Part shown: in pieces, positions 6,934-15,073 of the stretch
Layout: every line of letters begins with the position of its first letter
How positions within the stretch are numbered: the stretch's first letter is position 1
Assembly: GCA_036847245.1 (NCBI GenBank)
Contig: DAIUAL010000051.1
Location: forward strand, 1 to 17,655
DNA length: 17,655 nucleotides
Direction: 5' to 3'
Source: UBA4661 sp002405405
GTDB taxonomy: Bacteria > Bacteroidota > Ignavibacteria > Kapaibacteriales > UBA4661
Made by a program: the position numbers and the translations under genes
Notes under the pieces: model-generated
Databases searched by the model: none
The model's input: only the letters and a program-made list of their open reading frames with translations
Told to the model about the DNA's origin: nothing

Positions 6934-8091
6934 TTATCGCCGTAGAAAGTTCGGAAACTCTACACGCTCTTTATAGAGTTCTTTATATACGTCAGGATAC
7001 TTTTTCATTCCTTCGTAGTAGAAGTACACTTCACTCTGCAAACCGACCAAACGATTTGCTCTAACCATTTGCTTGAGGAACTCTGGCGAGGCATAATAAT
7101 CGCCAACACGTGATAAGATACCCGGTGCAATACGAAAACGATCTTGCTCCGCTACTTGCTCTTTGGTAATGATCTCTAACTCTTTTTTATAGCGATCAAA
7201 TTGATAACGATATACTTGTGGGCACACTAAATCTACCCAACCATTCTTCAGCCATGTAGGCCAGTCTTGCAGATATTCTTGTTTTGACCATGGGTACAAA
7301 CTCGGTGCCATCGAGATAATGATATTTTTACGTACCGACCGCAATGTATCGCTCATACGGCGCATAAAATCATTGAGTAGACCTGCTCGAAATTCTACCC
7401 ATTCATGATCTTTGCTATACTTGGGTGGAGCTTCATTGAAATGTGTTTCTTTATATTTTTTCACGGTATACTCATCATACCCTGCTTCACTTGGTACGGC
7501 TGGCAAGCGATCATCACCTTGTATACCATCAAGATCAGGATAGCGTACAACAGACTCTTTGACGAGTGCAATCATAAAGTCTTGTACTTCCGGCAGAAAA
7601 GCATTCATCCATTGAAATTTATTTTTGGAAACGATTTTTCCATTTGCCCCAATCGCTGCCCAATTCGGATGCTTGCGAATCAATGCACCGCCATCTGATT
7701 CTTCATAGGAAGATGAAAACCCAAACTCATACCATGCAAAAACTTTTATACCATATTTTTTTGCTTCGTCGATTACTTCACGAAGTGGATCACGTCCAGC
7801 AAATTTCGGATCAATCTCAACACCTATTGTTTGTTTCATGAGTGGACTGGGATACAAAGTATAACCTCGATTCCATACAACTACAAAAAGAGCGTTCAAA
7901 CCAAGTTCGTGAGCATATTTCACTGCACTTGCGAGTTTTTCTTGCGAATACATTGCATCGCTTACAACATTGGTAAGCCATGCACCACGAACAGCTGATT
8001 GCTGTTGTGCTTGCGCAAAAAGCTTTGTCGGAAGCATCTCGAATGTCGTAAGGCAACACAACAGAGAGAAAAAAAAGAAACGATTCATCAT
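6934..8091 (-). CDS. Secreted GHL10-family putative glycoside hydrolase
   Basis: This 385-residue protein starts with a signal peptide (MNRFFFFSLLCCL...KLFAQ, cleavage near residue 26) and is probably exported. It matches the glycosyl-hydrolase-like 10 (GHL10, formerly DUF187) family. Matching motifs are RGAWLTNV (35-42), a TIM-barrel strand NALFVVVWNRG (66-76), KVFAWYEFGF (116-125), the characteristic DGIQGDDRLP (188-197), SMAPSLYPWS (260-269) and DLVCPQVYRY (287-296). Substrate specificity is not readable from sequence; members are thought to act on polysaccharides, and some relatives on peptidoglycan. It is convergent with flgJ (44 bases between stops), with no clear terminator seen. Two ATGs stand in tandem at the start (8091 and 8088); the first is used here. 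No SD is present. Confidence 0.85.
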   Translation of the reverse strand: MMNRFFFFSLLCCLTTFEMLPTKLFAQAQQQSAVRGAWLTNVVSDAMYSQEKLASAVKYAHELGLNALFVVVWNRGYTLYPSPLMKQTIGVEIDPKFAGRDPLREVIDEAKKYGIKVFAWYEFGFSSSYEESDGGALIRKHPNWAAIGANGKIVSKNKFQWMNAFLPEVQDFMIALVKESVVRYPDLDGIQGDDRLPAVPSEAGYDEYTVKKYKETHFNEAPPKYSKDHEWVEFRAGLLNDFMRRMSDTLRSVRKNIIISMAPSLYPWSKQEYLQDWPTWLKNGWVDLVCPQVYRYQFDRYKKELEIITKEQVAEQDRFRIAPGILSRVGDYYASPEFLKQMVRANRLVGLQSEVYFYYEGMKKYPDVYKELYKERVEFPNFLRR

Positions 8092-8309
8092 AGTATGTTC
8101 TCACAAGGAATACATCGGGGAAAGAAGATCAACTGAAAATTGATGAATTATCATAGAACGAATGTAGTAGAAAAATTGATGCCTCACACATTCAAACACA
8201 AAAAATTGCTTTTGCATTGCGTAAGTTAGTGTGTCTTCACATTGTGCGTTATATTGGAAAATGTATTCCACGTGCATCATCTTTTCAAGGATATTTTCGA
8301 GAACACTCT

Positions 8310-8666
8310 ATGCCACGACTGATTTCCTCTCCATCTGTTATACAATCTGCCGGTAACAAACCGAAGCGTATTGAAGAATTTATCGGTGTGGTGAATTCTC
8401 AATCCTATGGTCTTAGTATTGCGAAAATGACAAGCCCTGCCGACTGGGTTGAGCCGGGACAAACACCTGATTTCGACGAATACACTATTGTTTTACAAGG
8501 TATCGTGCGCGTTACGACCAAAGACGGTACTTTCGATGTTCATGCAGGTCAGGCAATCCATACAGCACCGGGCGAATGGGTACAATACAGCACACCCGAA
8601 GGTGCAGAGTATATTGCTGTTTGCATGCCTGCCTTTACACCGGAAACCGTCCATCGGGATGCATGA
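8310..8666 (+). CDS. Small single-domain cupin protein
   Basis: This 118-residue cytoplasmic protein has one cupin beta-barrel. The conserved stretch runs from RIEEFIGVVNSQSYGLSI through EPGQTPDFDEYTIVLQGIVR and DVHAGQAIHTAPGEWVQYST to EGAEYIAVCMPAFTPETVHR. The E/H metal-ligand pattern of motif 1 is altered (FDEY rather than HxH). The family occurs widely as an uncharacterised cupin_2 protein; I cannot name its substrate. ATG 8310 is chosen because family similarity begins at RIEEF soon after it; an in-frame TTG at 8217 would add 31 unrelated residues. It lies 74 bases before the large Asp-box gene on the same strand, possibly co-transcribed. Confidence 0.85.
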   Translation: MPRLISSPSVIQSAGNKPKRIEEFIGVVNSQSYGLSIAKMTSPADWVEPGQTPDFDEYTIVLQGIVRVTTKDGTFDVHAGQAIHTAPGEWVQYSTPEGAEYIAVCMPAFTPETVHRDA

Positions 8667-8740
8667 AATAATTGAGCTATCATGTGTTCAACAGTTTGAT
8701 CTTCACTTCCCTTTTTTTTTCTTCATTTCATTATTGTGGT

Positions 8741-11700
8741 ATGGTTCCATCTACTTTTTCTATTCGTATAAACCGCAAGGCATATTTCTTTGCTTTGGGG
8801 CTATGTACATTCATAGCTATGTTCTCGCCTACCGAGAGTATTGCACAAAAAAATAAACCTGCAGAATCCTCTTCTGCTCCGCTGGTTGCTCCACAAGTCT
8901 TCAACAAATTGGAGTGGCGCAATATCGGTCCATATCGTGGAGGTCGGTCAATTGCTGTTGCAGGACATCGCAAGCAACCCTACACATACTACTTTGGTGC
9001 AACCGGTGGTGGTGTTTGGAAAACAACGGACGGTGGAGCGAATTGGTCAAATGTCTCGGATAAATTTTTCAAGCAATCTTCTGTTGGTGCGCTTGCTGTA
9101 GCCGAAAGCGATGCTAATATCATTTACTGTGGTATGGGAGAAACTGACATTCGTGGCAATATCACAATGGGCGACGGCGTATATAAATCAACTGATGCCG
9201 GTGAAACATGGAAACATCTTGGACTCGCAGAAACACAAGCGATTGGAACTATTGCCGTACATCCTCAGAATGCTGACCTAGTCTATGTAGCCGCAATGGG
9301 TCATGTCTTTGGTCGCAACAAAGAGCGTGGATTATATCGTTCACATGATGGCGGACAAACATGGAAACAAATTCTTTTCAAAGATGATAAAACAGGATGC
9401 GTGAATGTCGTTCTTGATCCGAATAACCCTCGTATTGTTTATGCAGTCATGTGGGAAGCATATCGTGCACCGCACGAAATGTCTAGCGGTGGTCCGGGCA
9501 GTGGCTTGTGGAAATCGACAGATGGTGGCGACACATGGGTAGAACTCACCCGTAGTCCTGGAATGCCCAATGGTGTGATTGGCATAATTGGTGTAACAGT
9601 TTCGCCGGTCAATTCCAATCTTGTTTTTGCGTTAGTCGAAAATGAAAATGGTGGTCTCTTTCGTTCCGATGATGCCGGTAAAACATGGACACGGACTACT
9701 GACGATCGTAATCTGCGTCAGAGAGCATGGTACTACTCCAACATCTTCGCAGATCCGAAATCTGAGAACATCATTTATGCTCTTAATGTGAATATGCTGA
9801 AATCAATTGATGGAGGTCGCACATTCCGCCCCATCAATGTACAACATGGCGATACGCATGATATGTGGATCGATCCCGATAATCCACAGCGCATGATTTT
9901 AGGTGATGATGGCGGTGCTGAAATCAGCTATAATGGTGGTCAAACATGGAGCGAAGAAAGTTTTCCGACAGCACAGTTTTACCATGTATCAGTCGATAAC
10001 CAATTCCCCTATATGATCTACGGTGCACAGCAAGACAACACAAGCGTTGCGATTGCATCACGTACAACAGGTTCCGGTATTACCGTTCGTGACTGGTTTC
10101 CTGCTGCCGGTGGCGAGAGCGGCTATATTGTTGCACACCCCGAAAAGCCGCACATCATTTTTGGCGGCGAATATGGTGGATTACTTACGAAACTCAATAC
10201 AAAGACCAAACAAAACCAAGAAGTATCTCCCTGGCCTGACAACCCAATCGGTGCAGCATCGAAAGATCGCAAATACCGTTTCCAATGGACATATCCAATT
10301 GTGTTTTCGCCATTTAATGCCAATACACTGTATGTAACCTCACAATTTGTCCATCGCTCCACGGATGAAGGAATGAGTTGGGAAATCATTTCTCCCGACC
10401 TTACCCGCAATCAAAAAGACAAACAAGAAGCATCTGGCGGACCGATCACCAAAGATAATACCGGTGTCGAAGTATATAATACGATATTTACGTTTGCAGA
10501 ATCATCGGTTGAACAGGGTGTACTCTGGACGGGTTCAGATTGTGGTTTGATTCATGTATCGCGCGATAATGGCAAAACATGGTTGAATGTTACCCCCAAA
10601 GAACTCAATGATTTAGGCTATGGTTTGGTGAGTATGATCGAAGCATCGCCATTCGATAAAGGAACCTGCTATGCAGCGGTGAATCGCTACAAAGTAGATG
10701 ACGACAATGTGTATATCTACAAAACAACAGACTATGGCAAAACATGGACAAAAATCGGCAATGGTATCCCCGATGGAAATTATGTACGTGTTGTCCGCGA
10801 AGACCCCAACAAACGCGGTCTGCTCTATGCAGGTACGGAGCATGGTGTGTATGTTTCCTTTAATGGTGGTGAACGGTGGCAGTCTTTACAACTCAATTTA
10901 CCAATTACCCCAATTCATGATCTCGTTATTCAAAAACGCGAAAAAGATATCGTTGTTGCGACACATGGTCGCGCGTTTTGGGTATTGGATGATGTGACTC
11001 CTCTGCACCATATCGCTGATGATGTGGCAAAACCTGATGTAGATATTTTAACAGATAATCTTTATCTCTATGCTCCACGCCATACGTATAGAATGGAAGG
11101 TGGAACATTCTTTTCACTTCGAGGCGGCAAAATTGGTCAGAATGCACCTAATGGCGTAGTCGTACACTATTATCTGAAAGACAAACCAAAAGGTGAAGTA
11201 AAAATTGACTTCCTTGATGCAAATAATAAAGTTATCAACTCCTTCTCTAGTACCAAGGATCGACGTGGTAAGCCTTTGCAAGAACAAAAAGAATTTATAG
11301 CTAATCCTGATGCTCGACGCAATGGCACACCAACCGCTGAACCCGGAATGAATCGCTTTATATGGAATACACGCTATGCCGATGTTACCGAAGTACCGGG
11401 CGCATTGTTGTGGGGTTGTTCATTAGATGGTCCCCGCATTGCTCCGGGCAAATACAAAGTACGTATTACGGTTGATATGGGTGAAATGAATGTTGGTGAC
11501 AAAAAGCAAGAACAAGGTGATAAATATATTGTCGAAACACAAGAGTTTGAAGTACTGAAAGATCCGCGCCTTGAAACAACACAAGCAGATTTCGACGAAC
11601 AACTCAAACTTCATCTTACAATCAATGCAAAAGCATATACCGTGCAAAATAAAGTCAACGCGCTTCGTACAATGCGAACCAATATTCAAGCGGCACAGAC

Positions 11701-12040
11701 ACGCGCAGGTGATAAGCTTGGCGAAGCATTTAAGAAAATCACAAAACCATTATTAGATAGCCTGAATGCTATTGAAAACGAACTTATTCAAACAAAAATC
11801 AGAAGTAGCCAAGACATGTTGAATTTCCCAATAAAAATTAACAACAAGCTTTTGGCAGTAGCAAATACCGTGGAATCAGCAGATACACGCCCTACCAAAC
11901 AATCGTATGAAGTCTTTAACGAATTAGCTGCTCTAGCAGATGCTTGTATTGCACGGCTGAAACCGGTAGTTACCAAGGAGCTTCCGGCGATCAATAAGTT
12001 TATTGCAGAAAACAAGCTTGGAGAGTTGTCGGGTGAATAA
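8741..12040 (+). CDS. Secreted VPS10/sortilin-like Asp-box (BNR) beta-propeller protein
   Basis: The 1099-residue product has an N-terminal signal peptide (basic INRK, hydrophobic AYFFALGLCTFIAM, likely cleavage after ...SIA near residue 35). From ~residue 55 it has NIGPYRGGRS and about eleven Asp-box motifs of the form S/T-x-D-x-G-x-T-W. The first few are near residues 95, 150, 201, 259, 309, 355 and 396, and more continue to ~700. This pattern marks a sialidase/VPS10-like multi-bladed propeller. A beta-rich segment (~750-930) and a helical tail (~950-1099) follow. Such proteins are often labelled glycosyl hydrolase in Bacteroidota-type genomes, but sialidase catalytic residues are not evident to me, so the enzymatic role is uncertain. 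No type IX secretion C-terminal domain is visible; the protein ends in a charged helix. ATG 8741 is chosen because it gives a proper signal peptide; an upstream in-frame TTG at 8672 is unlikely. Confidence 0.88.
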   Translation: MVPSTFSIRINRKAYFFALGLCTFIAMFSPTESIAQKNKPAESSSAPLVAPQVFNKLEWRNIGPYRGGRSIAVAGHRKQPYTYYFGATGGGVWKTTDGGANWSNVSDKFFKQSSVGALAVAESDANIIYCGMGETDIRGNITMGDGVYKSTDAGETWKHLGLAETQAIGTIAVHPQNADLVYVAAMGHVFGRNKERGLYRSHDGGQTWKQILFKDDKTGCVNVVLDPNNPRIVYAVMWEAYRAPHEMSSGGPGSGLWKSTDGGDTWVELTRSPGMPNGVIGIIGVTVSPVNSNLVFALVENENGGLFRSDDAGKTWTRTTDDRNLRQRAWYYSNIFADPKSENIIYALNVNMLKSIDGGRTFRPINVQHGDTHDMWIDPDNPQRMILGDDGGAEISYNGGQTWSEESFPTAQFYHVSVDNQFPYMIYGAQQDNTSVAIASRTTGSGITVRDWFPAAGGESGYIVAHPEKPHIIFGGEYGGLLTKLNTKTKQNQEVSPWPDNPIGAASKDRKYRFQWTYPIVFSPFNANTLYVTSQFVHRSTDEGMSWEIISPDLTRNQKDKQEASGGPITKDNTGVEVYNTIFTFAESSVEQGVLWTGSDCGLIHVSRDNGKTWLNVTPKELNDLGYGLVSMIEASPFDKGTCYAAVNRYKVDDDNVYIYKTTDYGKTWTKIGNGIPDGNYVRVVREDPNKRGLLYAGTEHGVYVSFNGGERWQSLQLNLPITPIHDLVIQKREKDIVVATHGRAFWVLDDVTPLHHIADDVAKPDVDILTDNLYLYAPRHTYRMEGGTFFSLRGGKIGQNAPNGVVVHYYLKDKPKGEVKIDFLDANNKVINSFSSTKDRRGKPLQEQKEFIANPDARRNGTPTAEPGMNRFIWNTRYADVTEVPGALLWGCSLDGPRIAPGKYKVRITVDMGEMNVGDKKQEQGDKYIVETQEFEVLKDPRLETTQADFDEQLKLHLTINAKAYTVQNKVNALRTMRTNIQAAQTRAGDKLGEAFKKITKPLLDSLNAIENELIQTKIRSSQDMLNFPIKINNKLLAVANTVESADTRPTKQSYEVFNELAALADACIARLKPVVTKELPAINKFIAENKLGELSGE

Positions 12041-12065
12041 ACCTGCAACCCTTCTCACAGAAAAG

Positions 12066-12100
12066 AAAAGCCCGCCTTGTAACCAAGGCGGGCTTTTTTT
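12066..12100. terminator. Rho-independent terminator, probably bidirectional
   Basis: A 14-bp perfect stem, AAAAGCCCGCCTTG (12066-12079) with CAAGGCGGGCTTTT (12084-12097), closes a TAAC loop. It is followed on the + strand by T to 12100. On the - strand the stem is followed by CTTTTCTTTTC-like sequence, so it can also end the convergent rpsU transcript. It begins 25 bases after the Asp-box gene stop and lies 48 bases beyond the rpsU stop. Confidence 0.93.
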
Positions 12101-12147
12101 GAGATACATCAGCATTATCAATGTATCAGAGCATCTACTTAATCCTG

Positions 12148-12333
12148 TTACAACGAAATGCGATACTGGCGGCGCGCCGCTTTAATGAGCGCCATGCGGT
12201 TTTCGATCGAAGGTTTGGTAAAGAATGTGCGTTTTTTGAACTCTTTCAACACACCACTGCGCTCGTATTTCTTTTTGAAACGACGGAGTGCTTTGTCGAT
12301 TGATTCGCTGTCTTGGATATTAATACCGATCAC
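12148..12333 (-). CDS. rpsU: 30S ribosomal protein bS21, GTG start
   Basis: bS21 sits on the 30S platform near the 3' end of 16S rRNA and takes part in initiation. The 61-residue sequence MIGINIQDSESIDKALRRFK followed by KYERSGVLKEFKKRTFFTKP and NRMALIKAARRQ is a clear match, with the short C-terminus usual outside Gammaproteobacteria. The start is GTG (12333-12331); an ATG seven bases upstream is out of frame. It has the only strong SD in the window (AGAGGTGAT, 12339-12347). It follows the UvrD-tail-like gene by 86 bases on the same strand and ends at the shared bidirectional terminator. Confidence 0.97.
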   Translation of the reverse strand: MIGINIQDSESIDKALRRFKKKYERSGVLKEFKKRTFFTKPSIENRMALIKAARRQYRISL

Positions 12334-12338
12334 GGTAC

Positions 12339-12347
12339 ATCACCTCT
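12339..12347 (-). promoter_or_regulatory. Extended Shine-Dalgarno of rpsU
   Basis: On the - strand the sequence is AGAGGTGAT, of which eight contiguous bases (GAGGTGAT) match the full anti-SD complement AGGAGGTGAT. It lies five bases before the GTG start. It decides the GTG start codon. No other start in the window has anything comparable, so it may have a regulatory rather than a general role. Confidence 0.85.
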
Positions 12348-12419
12348 AAAAATGTGAAAAGAATGAAGATGTGAATTAAGTAGTTGCCTGAAGTACAAGT
12401 CGCACAACGCTTCACAGAA

Positions 12420-12851
12420 TTATGCACTGAGTTTTTCAATCAAACGTTTTTCGCCACTATTCTTGAATTTTACAAGAATAGCAAATTTACCATTGCTTGT
12501 AATTTCTTTTGCCCGAACCACACCATAATCATCAAATGCTTTATGCTTGATGGTATCATTAAGTTTATACTCTTGACGTGGATCATAATCTTTTGCATTA
12601 TCTTCGTCGAAATGAACCTCTTGAGCATTCTTAAGTGCGTCCACTTTCTCTTTAAGTTTTGCAAGATCAACCAATTGAGAGTGATGCGTGCGTGTGCACC
12701 GCGCCCACTGAACCTGACGACCATCTTGTTCAAATGGCTCTCCGATATACTCATGTTTTGTTTCTTTCATCAAATGCGGCGACATGAGCACCACATACTT
12801 ATTTTTACGAGCACGACGTTTCTTAACTGGTTCTTGAACTTGTTCCGCCAT
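12420..12851 (-). CDS. Small basic protein with UvrD/PcrA-tail-like (Tudor-like) C-terminus
   Basis: I do not recognise a named family for this 143-residue protein as a whole. The N-terminus is strongly basic (KKRRARKNK, residues 10-18). The middle contains YVVLMSPHLMKETKHEYIGE and a short charged helix KLKEKVDALKNAQE. The last ~50 residues (YKLNDTIKHKAFDDYGVVRA ... ILVKFKNSGEKRLIEKLS) resemble the Tudor-like C-terminal domain of UvrD/PcrA helicases: G/ND.I.H..F..G.V, then a hydrophobic strand, then F..G.KRL...L. In those helicases the domain contacts RNA polymerase. The same-strand position 86 bases before rpsU suggests joint transcription from a promoter at 12893-12923. A role in nucleic-acid or RNA polymerase binding is an inference only. 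A GAGGG lies three bases before the ATG, too close for a normal SD. Confidence 0.75.
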   Translation of the reverse strand: MAEQVQEPVKKRRARKNKYVVLMSPHLMKETKHEYIGEPFEQDGRQVQWARCTRTHHSQLVDLAKLKEKVDALKNAQEVHFDEDNAKDYDPRQEYKLNDTIKHKAFDDYGVVRAKEITSNGKFAILVKFKNSGEKRLIEKLSA

Positions 12852-12892
12852 ATGCCCTCGAGAAGAATGAATAAAATCTTTTGAAACACGTA

Positions 12893-12923
12893 CAAAAATA
12901 CACTTTTTTTGAGGTTAATTCAA
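12893..12923 (-). promoter_or_regulatory. Bacteroidota-type promoter match upstream of the 12420-12851/rpsU pair
   Basis: On the - strand, TTG (12923-12921), 20 bases, then TATTTTTG (12900-12893) matches the Bacteroidota primary-sigma consensus TTTG/TTG-N17-23-TAnnTTTG, with an exact -7 element. Transcription would start about 35 bases before the ATG at 12851. A single match of this length is weak evidence, and no other promoter in the window fits as well. Confidence 0.4.
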
Positions 12924-13020
12924 CGACAAAGATTTAAAATGTTCTATCCTCTTTGGAGATTTATCACATTCGCTCTACTTTGCAGTTCTATATTATCTAT
13001 TTTTCTGCTTTTGCTCTGCT

Positions 13021-13977
13021 ATGGAACAATCCGAAGCATGTACTCTCTCCGTGGTCATTCCTCTTTTTAATGAAGAGGAGTCGCTCCGAGAATTGACTCA
13101 ACAACTCCTTGCTGTTTTAGAACCATACGCCCATGGATCGTTCGAAGTGCTATTTATTGATGATGGCTCTAATGATGCCTCGCTCTATATTTTGCGATCA
13201 CTTCACGCAAATGACCCTCGCTTCAAGGTTATCAGTTTTCGCCGTAATCAAGGTAAATCAGCCGGGCTGGCAGTGGGCTTTGCTCGAGCACGTGGCACAT
13301 ATGTCGTTACAATGGATGCCGATTTGCAAGATGATCCGGCGGAGATCCCGGCTCTTATTGCCACACTCGAACAAGGATATGATCTTGTATCCGGCTGGAA
13401 AAAAGTTCGTCATGATCCTTTAGAGAAAACACTTCCCTCACGGCTATTCAATGCAGTAACATCATCCGTAAGTGGCATCAAACTTCATGACTTTAATTGT
13501 GGTTTGAAAGCATATCGCCGCGAAGTGGTGAAAAGTGTTCGCGTGTATGGTGAAATGCACCGCTATATTCCTGCCCTTGCGCACTGGGAAGGTTTCCGTG
13601 TTACAGAGATGCCTGTCCAACACCGCGCACGCAAGTATGGTTCGTCAAAATTTGGGGCAAGTCGTTATATCAAAGGATTGCTCGACTTAATGACTATTCT
13701 TTTTACAACACGTTATGTTAAGCGTCCGTTGCATGTCTTTGGTACGATAGGGATGCTTCTTGCTTTGCTGGGTTTGGGAATAGATGGTTGGCTTTCTGTT
13801 GAATGGTTTTTGGGATTAACTTCTCTCAGCAATCGTCCGCTTGCTTTACTCGGTGTCCTGCTCATCATCGTTGGTGTGCAGTTCGTTTCGATGGGATTAC
13901 TTGCCGAACTCATTGTTAAGAACTCCATCTACTCGTTTGAGCAGGCAAACTATCCCACTAAAGAAGAATTGCTGTAA
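13021..13977 (+). CDS. Family 2 glycosyltransferase, GtrB/DPM type, with two TM helices
   Basis: This 318-residue enzyme is expected to transfer a sugar from a nucleotide donor to polyprenyl phosphate at the inner face of the cytoplasmic membrane. The GT-A fold shows SVVIPLFNEEESL (10-22), DDGSND (47-52), RRNQGKSAGLAVGFARA (74-90), the metal-binding DADLQDDP (99-106), FNCGLKAYRRE (158-168) and HRYIPAL with RKYGSSKFG (180-212). Two C-terminal membrane helices lie at about 238-258 and 272-298. This layout is that of GtrB/DPM1-like proteins. The exact sugar cannot be read from sequence. The second glycosyltransferase follows after 32 bases, so the two probably serve one glycan pathway. No SD precedes the ATG; the 80-base leader is very pyrimidine-rich. 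Confidence 0.9.
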   Translation: MEQSEACTLSVVIPLFNEEESLRELTQQLLAVLEPYAHGSFEVLFIDDGSNDASLYILRSLHANDPRFKVISFRRNQGKSAGLAVGFARARGTYVVTMDADLQDDPAEIPALIATLEQGYDLVSGWKKVRHDPLEKTLPSRLFNAVTSSVSGIKLHDFNCGLKAYRREVVKSVRVYGEMHRYIPALAHWEGFRVTEMPVQHRARKYGSSKFGASRYIKGLLDLMTILFTTRYVKRPLHVFGTIGMLLALLGLGIDGWLSVEWFLGLTSLSNRPLALLGVLLIIVGVQFVSMGLLAELIVKNSIYSFEQANYPTKEELL

Positions 13978-14009
13978 GTTCTTCAATTTAAATGTTTTGT
14001 TAGTGCGTT

Positions 14010-15050
14010 ATGGCTGTTGTGTATTGCTTTATTGTTCCTGTATATAATCGTTCGGAAGAAGTAGAAGAACTTTTGTTGAGTTTTCGAGCGCAGCAAACAT
14101 TACTCCCCTCATATACGATCATCATCATTGAGGACGGCTCCACACACCCCTGCAACGATGTTGTGGATCGATTTCCCGACCTGCCAATCACGTACTACAG
14201 ACAAGAGAATACAGGTCCCGCAGGTGCACGTAATCATGGCGCAGAGTACGCGAAAGCCCTAAATGCTGAGTACTTGATTTTTTTAGATTCCGATACTGTA
14301 CTGCCACCTGCCTATTTCGGACACCTTGAAGAATATCATCGTACACAAACGATACTTCCTGATTTGTTTGGAGGTCCTGATTCAGCACATGAATCATTCA
14401 CCACGATGCAAAAAGCCATTAATTATGCAATGACATCATTCCTAACAACCGGTGGTATTCGGGGTGGCACAAAACGTGTAGACACATTCTACCCCCGTAG
14501 TTTCAACATGGGTGTTCGTGCAGCGGTTTTCCAATTGGTTGGTGGATTTTCTGCCATGCGTTTTGGCGAAGATGTCGATTTTAGCATGCGTGTCGTTGCG
14601 CAGGGTTTTCACTCAATGCTACTTCCCAATCTCATTGTATGGCATAAGCGAAGAGCAACTTTGAAGCAGTTTTTCAAGCAAGTACATAATTCCGGCATGG
14701 CGCGTGTTTTGCTTTCGCTCAAGCACCGTAATACATTTAAAATTGTTCATGCTTTGCCGGCACTCTTTGCATGTTTTTGTTGCATCGTCGTGATGCTGAG
14801 CAGCATCTCTTTAGTTCGTGGCAGCATACAGTCGGCGTTCAGCATTCTACTACCACTCATTCTTTTTGCACAATTGCTTTTTGCTGATGCTGTACGAAGC
14901 ACAGGATCATTGCGCGTTGCATGGTATGCAATTGGAGCTAGCTATGTTCAACTCCTTGGTTATGGAACCGGTTTTCTGCGTGGTATGTGGCACTATGTTA
15001 TTCGCAAGAACATGGACTTTGTTGCCTTTAAGCACACTTTATACAAGTGA
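14010..15050 (+). CDS. Family 2 glycosyltransferase with C-terminal membrane helices
   Basis: This 346-residue GT-A enzyme has CFIVPVYNRSEEVEELL (6-22), EDGS (41-44), NTGPAGARNHGAEYA (67-81), the metal-binding LDSDT (92-96), FNMGVRAAVFQLVGGF (165-180) and GEDVDFSMRV (186-195). All of these are typical of family 2. About three hydrophobic helices follow (~248-266, 274-294, 303-323), so it is likely membrane-anchored. Donor and acceptor are unknown. It lies 32 bases after the GtrB-like gene and ends 23 bases from the convergent rsgA stop. I infer a role in a cell-surface glycan, together with its neighbour. Confidence 0.88.
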   Translation: MAVVYCFIVPVYNRSEEVEELLLSFRAQQTLLPSYTIIIIEDGSTHPCNDVVDRFPDLPITYYRQENTGPAGARNHGAEYAKALNAEYLIFLDSDTVLPPAYFGHLEEYHRTQTILPDLFGGPDSAHESFTTMQKAINYAMTSFLTTGGIRGGTKRVDTFYPRSFNMGVRAAVFQLVGGFSAMRFGEDVDFSMRVVAQGFHSMLLPNLIVWHKRRATLKQFFKQVHNSGMARVLLSLKHRNTFKIVHALPALFACFCCIVVMLSSISLVRGSIQSAFSILLPLILFAQLLFADAVRSTGSLRVAWYAIGASYVQLLGYGTGFLRGMWHYVIRKNMDFVAFKHTLYK

Positions 15051-15073
15051 TATCTCCACACTCTCAATCTCTA

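Noticed and set aside
8125..8145. A short ATCAA/TTGAT inverted repeat between the GHL10 and cupin genes
   Set aside because: Five base pairs in AT-rich DNA is expected by chance and nothing else marks an operator.
12384..12884. A 166-codon open frame on the + strand across 12384-12884
   Set aside because: It is antisense to the basic protein at 12420-12851, has runs of Phe/Ile/Cys from reverse-complemented Lys/Asp codons, and resembles nothing. The - strand reading has the UvrD-tail-like motif and the operon-like context.
13005..13020. A TAnnTTTG-like promoter for the glycosyltransferase pair
   Set aside because: The candidates nearby (TACTTTG at about 12976, TATTTTTC at about 13000) each miss the consensus by one position, so I do not call one.
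12939..13070. A 43-codon open frame with one hydrophobic segment overlapping the start of the glycosyltransferase at 13021
   Set aside because: It is out of frame with the enzyme, has no SD, and its hydrophobic character follows from the pyrimidine-rich leader. Nothing supports translation.
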